Shown one piece after another: positions 18,001-18,731 of a stretch of 18,731 nt of DNA. The stretch covers positions 1-18,731 of the forward strand of contig JAJOHG010000455.1 of NCBI GenBank assembly GCA_021029095.1, written 5' to 3'. Each line of letters begins with the position of its first letter. Positions within the stretch are counted from its first letter, which is position 1. The DNA is from Phellopilus nigrolimitatus. Its lineage: Eukaryota; Basidiomycota; Agaricomycetes; Hymenochaetales; Hymenochaetaceae. Position numbers and translations under genes: made by a program. Below the pieces are notes generated by a model, which saw only the letters and a program-made list of their open reading frames with translations, ran no database searches and had not been told where the DNA came from.

Positions 18001-18731
18001 GTTGCGTGCCAGAAACACTTGATCCTACATGGAAGGCATGTGCATTCGGAAATGTAGTTATGGGAGACAACTTACTTGATCTAAGCTGTAATGTAAGTGA
18101 ACGTATGCATCAGGCACATATTACTTATCTCCCTCGAGCTGAGCTGAAAACAATTCGTCCACAATTCCACTCGAGCTCCATCTGCTTACCCCTGTGCAAA
18201 ACGGCGATGCCTCCGGCTATCTATTTTAGAGTGTCACTTCTAAGAAGCCAGCGTCACTTCGACCGCAGGAGTTCTGATCCTACGAAGTTTGACGAAGTGT
18301 CATGTGGGGGACGATCAGTTTTCCTCGATAGCCAAGTGCATCTTCCAGCATCGGCCAAAGCTACTGAATACCCATAGTTGTCCCTAGCGCTAGCCCTATG
18401 TAGTCGGCCTCGTGGTTCCGCGCGGAAAGCGGCCGACGGCTAATCCGAGCAAAGGTTGCGGGAAAGGCTTTAGGTTTGCTTGTTCAAAGCTAGTCCTGGC
18501 GGAAGCAAAAGCACCAGGGAGATGGCCTGAGTGGACAAAAGGAAAGAAGGAGTCGCATGAGTCGATCGAAAATGCGCTTCGTCGTTAGTTGATTGGAGCG
18601 CGTCGATCCTGGCTGGATGATGGAAGGAGGGGCAGAGAACGAGCGCAGTAGAAAGCCATTTAGGAAAAACGCCATGAAAGCTCGTAAATGAAGAACAGTC
18701 GAGAGAGATCCTTATTCCCTAGACCAAAGGT
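15006..18731. other. 3.7-kb gene-poor region, no recognised gene
   Basis: No recognisable protein family, tRNA, terminal repeat or spliced gene was found here on either strand. Scattered frames of 60-110 codons overlap on both strands and have compositions expected by chance. Small hairpins occur, for example CAGTGGG / CCCACTG near 16939-16966, and a palindrome CTAGCGCTAG near 18385. It could be a decayed gene or transposon, the flank of a gene beyond the window, or contain a lineage-specific gene I cannot see. Confidence 0.5.
17703..18377 (+). CDS. Unassigned 224-codon open frame, doubtful
   Basis: This is the longest open frame in the gene-poor right end. The predicted protein starts MDCLLSLNDISQGHYIRPL. 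It has no domain, signal peptide, membrane segment or repeat that I recognise, and its residues are spread like a chance translation. A GTAAGTG that would be a good splice donor lies inside it near 18092, so part could be an exon of an unrecognised gene. I record it only because of its length. Confidence 0.15.
   Translation: MDCLLSLNDISQGHYIRPLCFSSQNNFLSQEWQMFFRQNQDFPLTFHLRIRPHVQQEKISTLWRSNTIKSQLTSRRHNVADSVQESGPKADEARHGRVLSCVPETLDPTWKACAFGNVVMGDNLLDLSCNVSERMHQAHITYLPRAELKTIRPQFHSSSICLPLCKTAMPPAIYFRVSLLRSQRHFDRRSSDPTKFDEVSCGGRSVFLDSQVHLPASAKATEYP

Noticed and set aside
1..18731. tRNA, rRNA genes, CRISPR arrays, telomere repeats
   Set aside because: No cloverleaf-compatible T-loop/acceptor pairs, no rRNA-like sequence, no regularly spaced repeats and no TTAGGG arrays were seen.

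Overview
The window looks like nuclear DNA of a filamentous basidiomycete, most likely an agaricomycete. Protein-coding genes are densely interrupted by short introns (mostly 52-100 nt, GT-AG). Spliced products match eukaryotic housekeeping families, an F-box/leucine-rich protein of the type expanded in mushroom-forming fungi is present, and there are no operons or bacterial signals. Genes were recognised by reading translations across splice junctions; no database search was possible.

Layout. 1-345 (-): 5' end of a gene that runs off the window, tentatively the N-terminal domain of a sulfite reductase subunit. 532-1702 (-): uracil phosphoribosyltransferase, eight exons. 2013-3541 (-): RRP8-type nucleolar rRNA methyltransferase, five exons, intact. 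3977-4252 (+): a possible tiny two-intron gene. 4413-6002 (+): an intact seven-exon gene for a HerA/FtsK-type P-loop ATPase, a mainly prokaryotic fold and the most unusual protein here. 6307-6619: a complete hAT-type MITE with 8-bp target duplication, terminal inverted repeats and a palindrome at its exact centre. 7126-7868 (+): mitochondrial Fe-S scaffold ISU1. 8086-10204 (-): splicing factor PRP31, nine exons, convergent with ISU1. 10575-12083 (-): F-box protein, intronless. 12614-13787 (+): SSU72 RNA polymerase II CTD phosphatase with a long proline-rich N-terminal extension. 14076-15005 (+): 1-Cys peroxiredoxin (PRX6 type). 15006-18731: 3.7 kb with no gene I can recognise.

The genes do not form one pathway. 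They are ordinary fungal single genes: sulfur and pyrimidine metabolism, rRNA modification, Fe-S assembly, pre-mRNA splicing, transcription termination, peroxide defence. The notable items are the HerA-like ATPase, the perfect MITE insertion, single-base reading-frame breaks confined to three otherwise well-conserved genes (leftmost gene, UPRT, PRX6), a GC-AG intron and a stop-free 57-nt intron in PRP31, and five introns ending in the disfavoured AAG acceptor.
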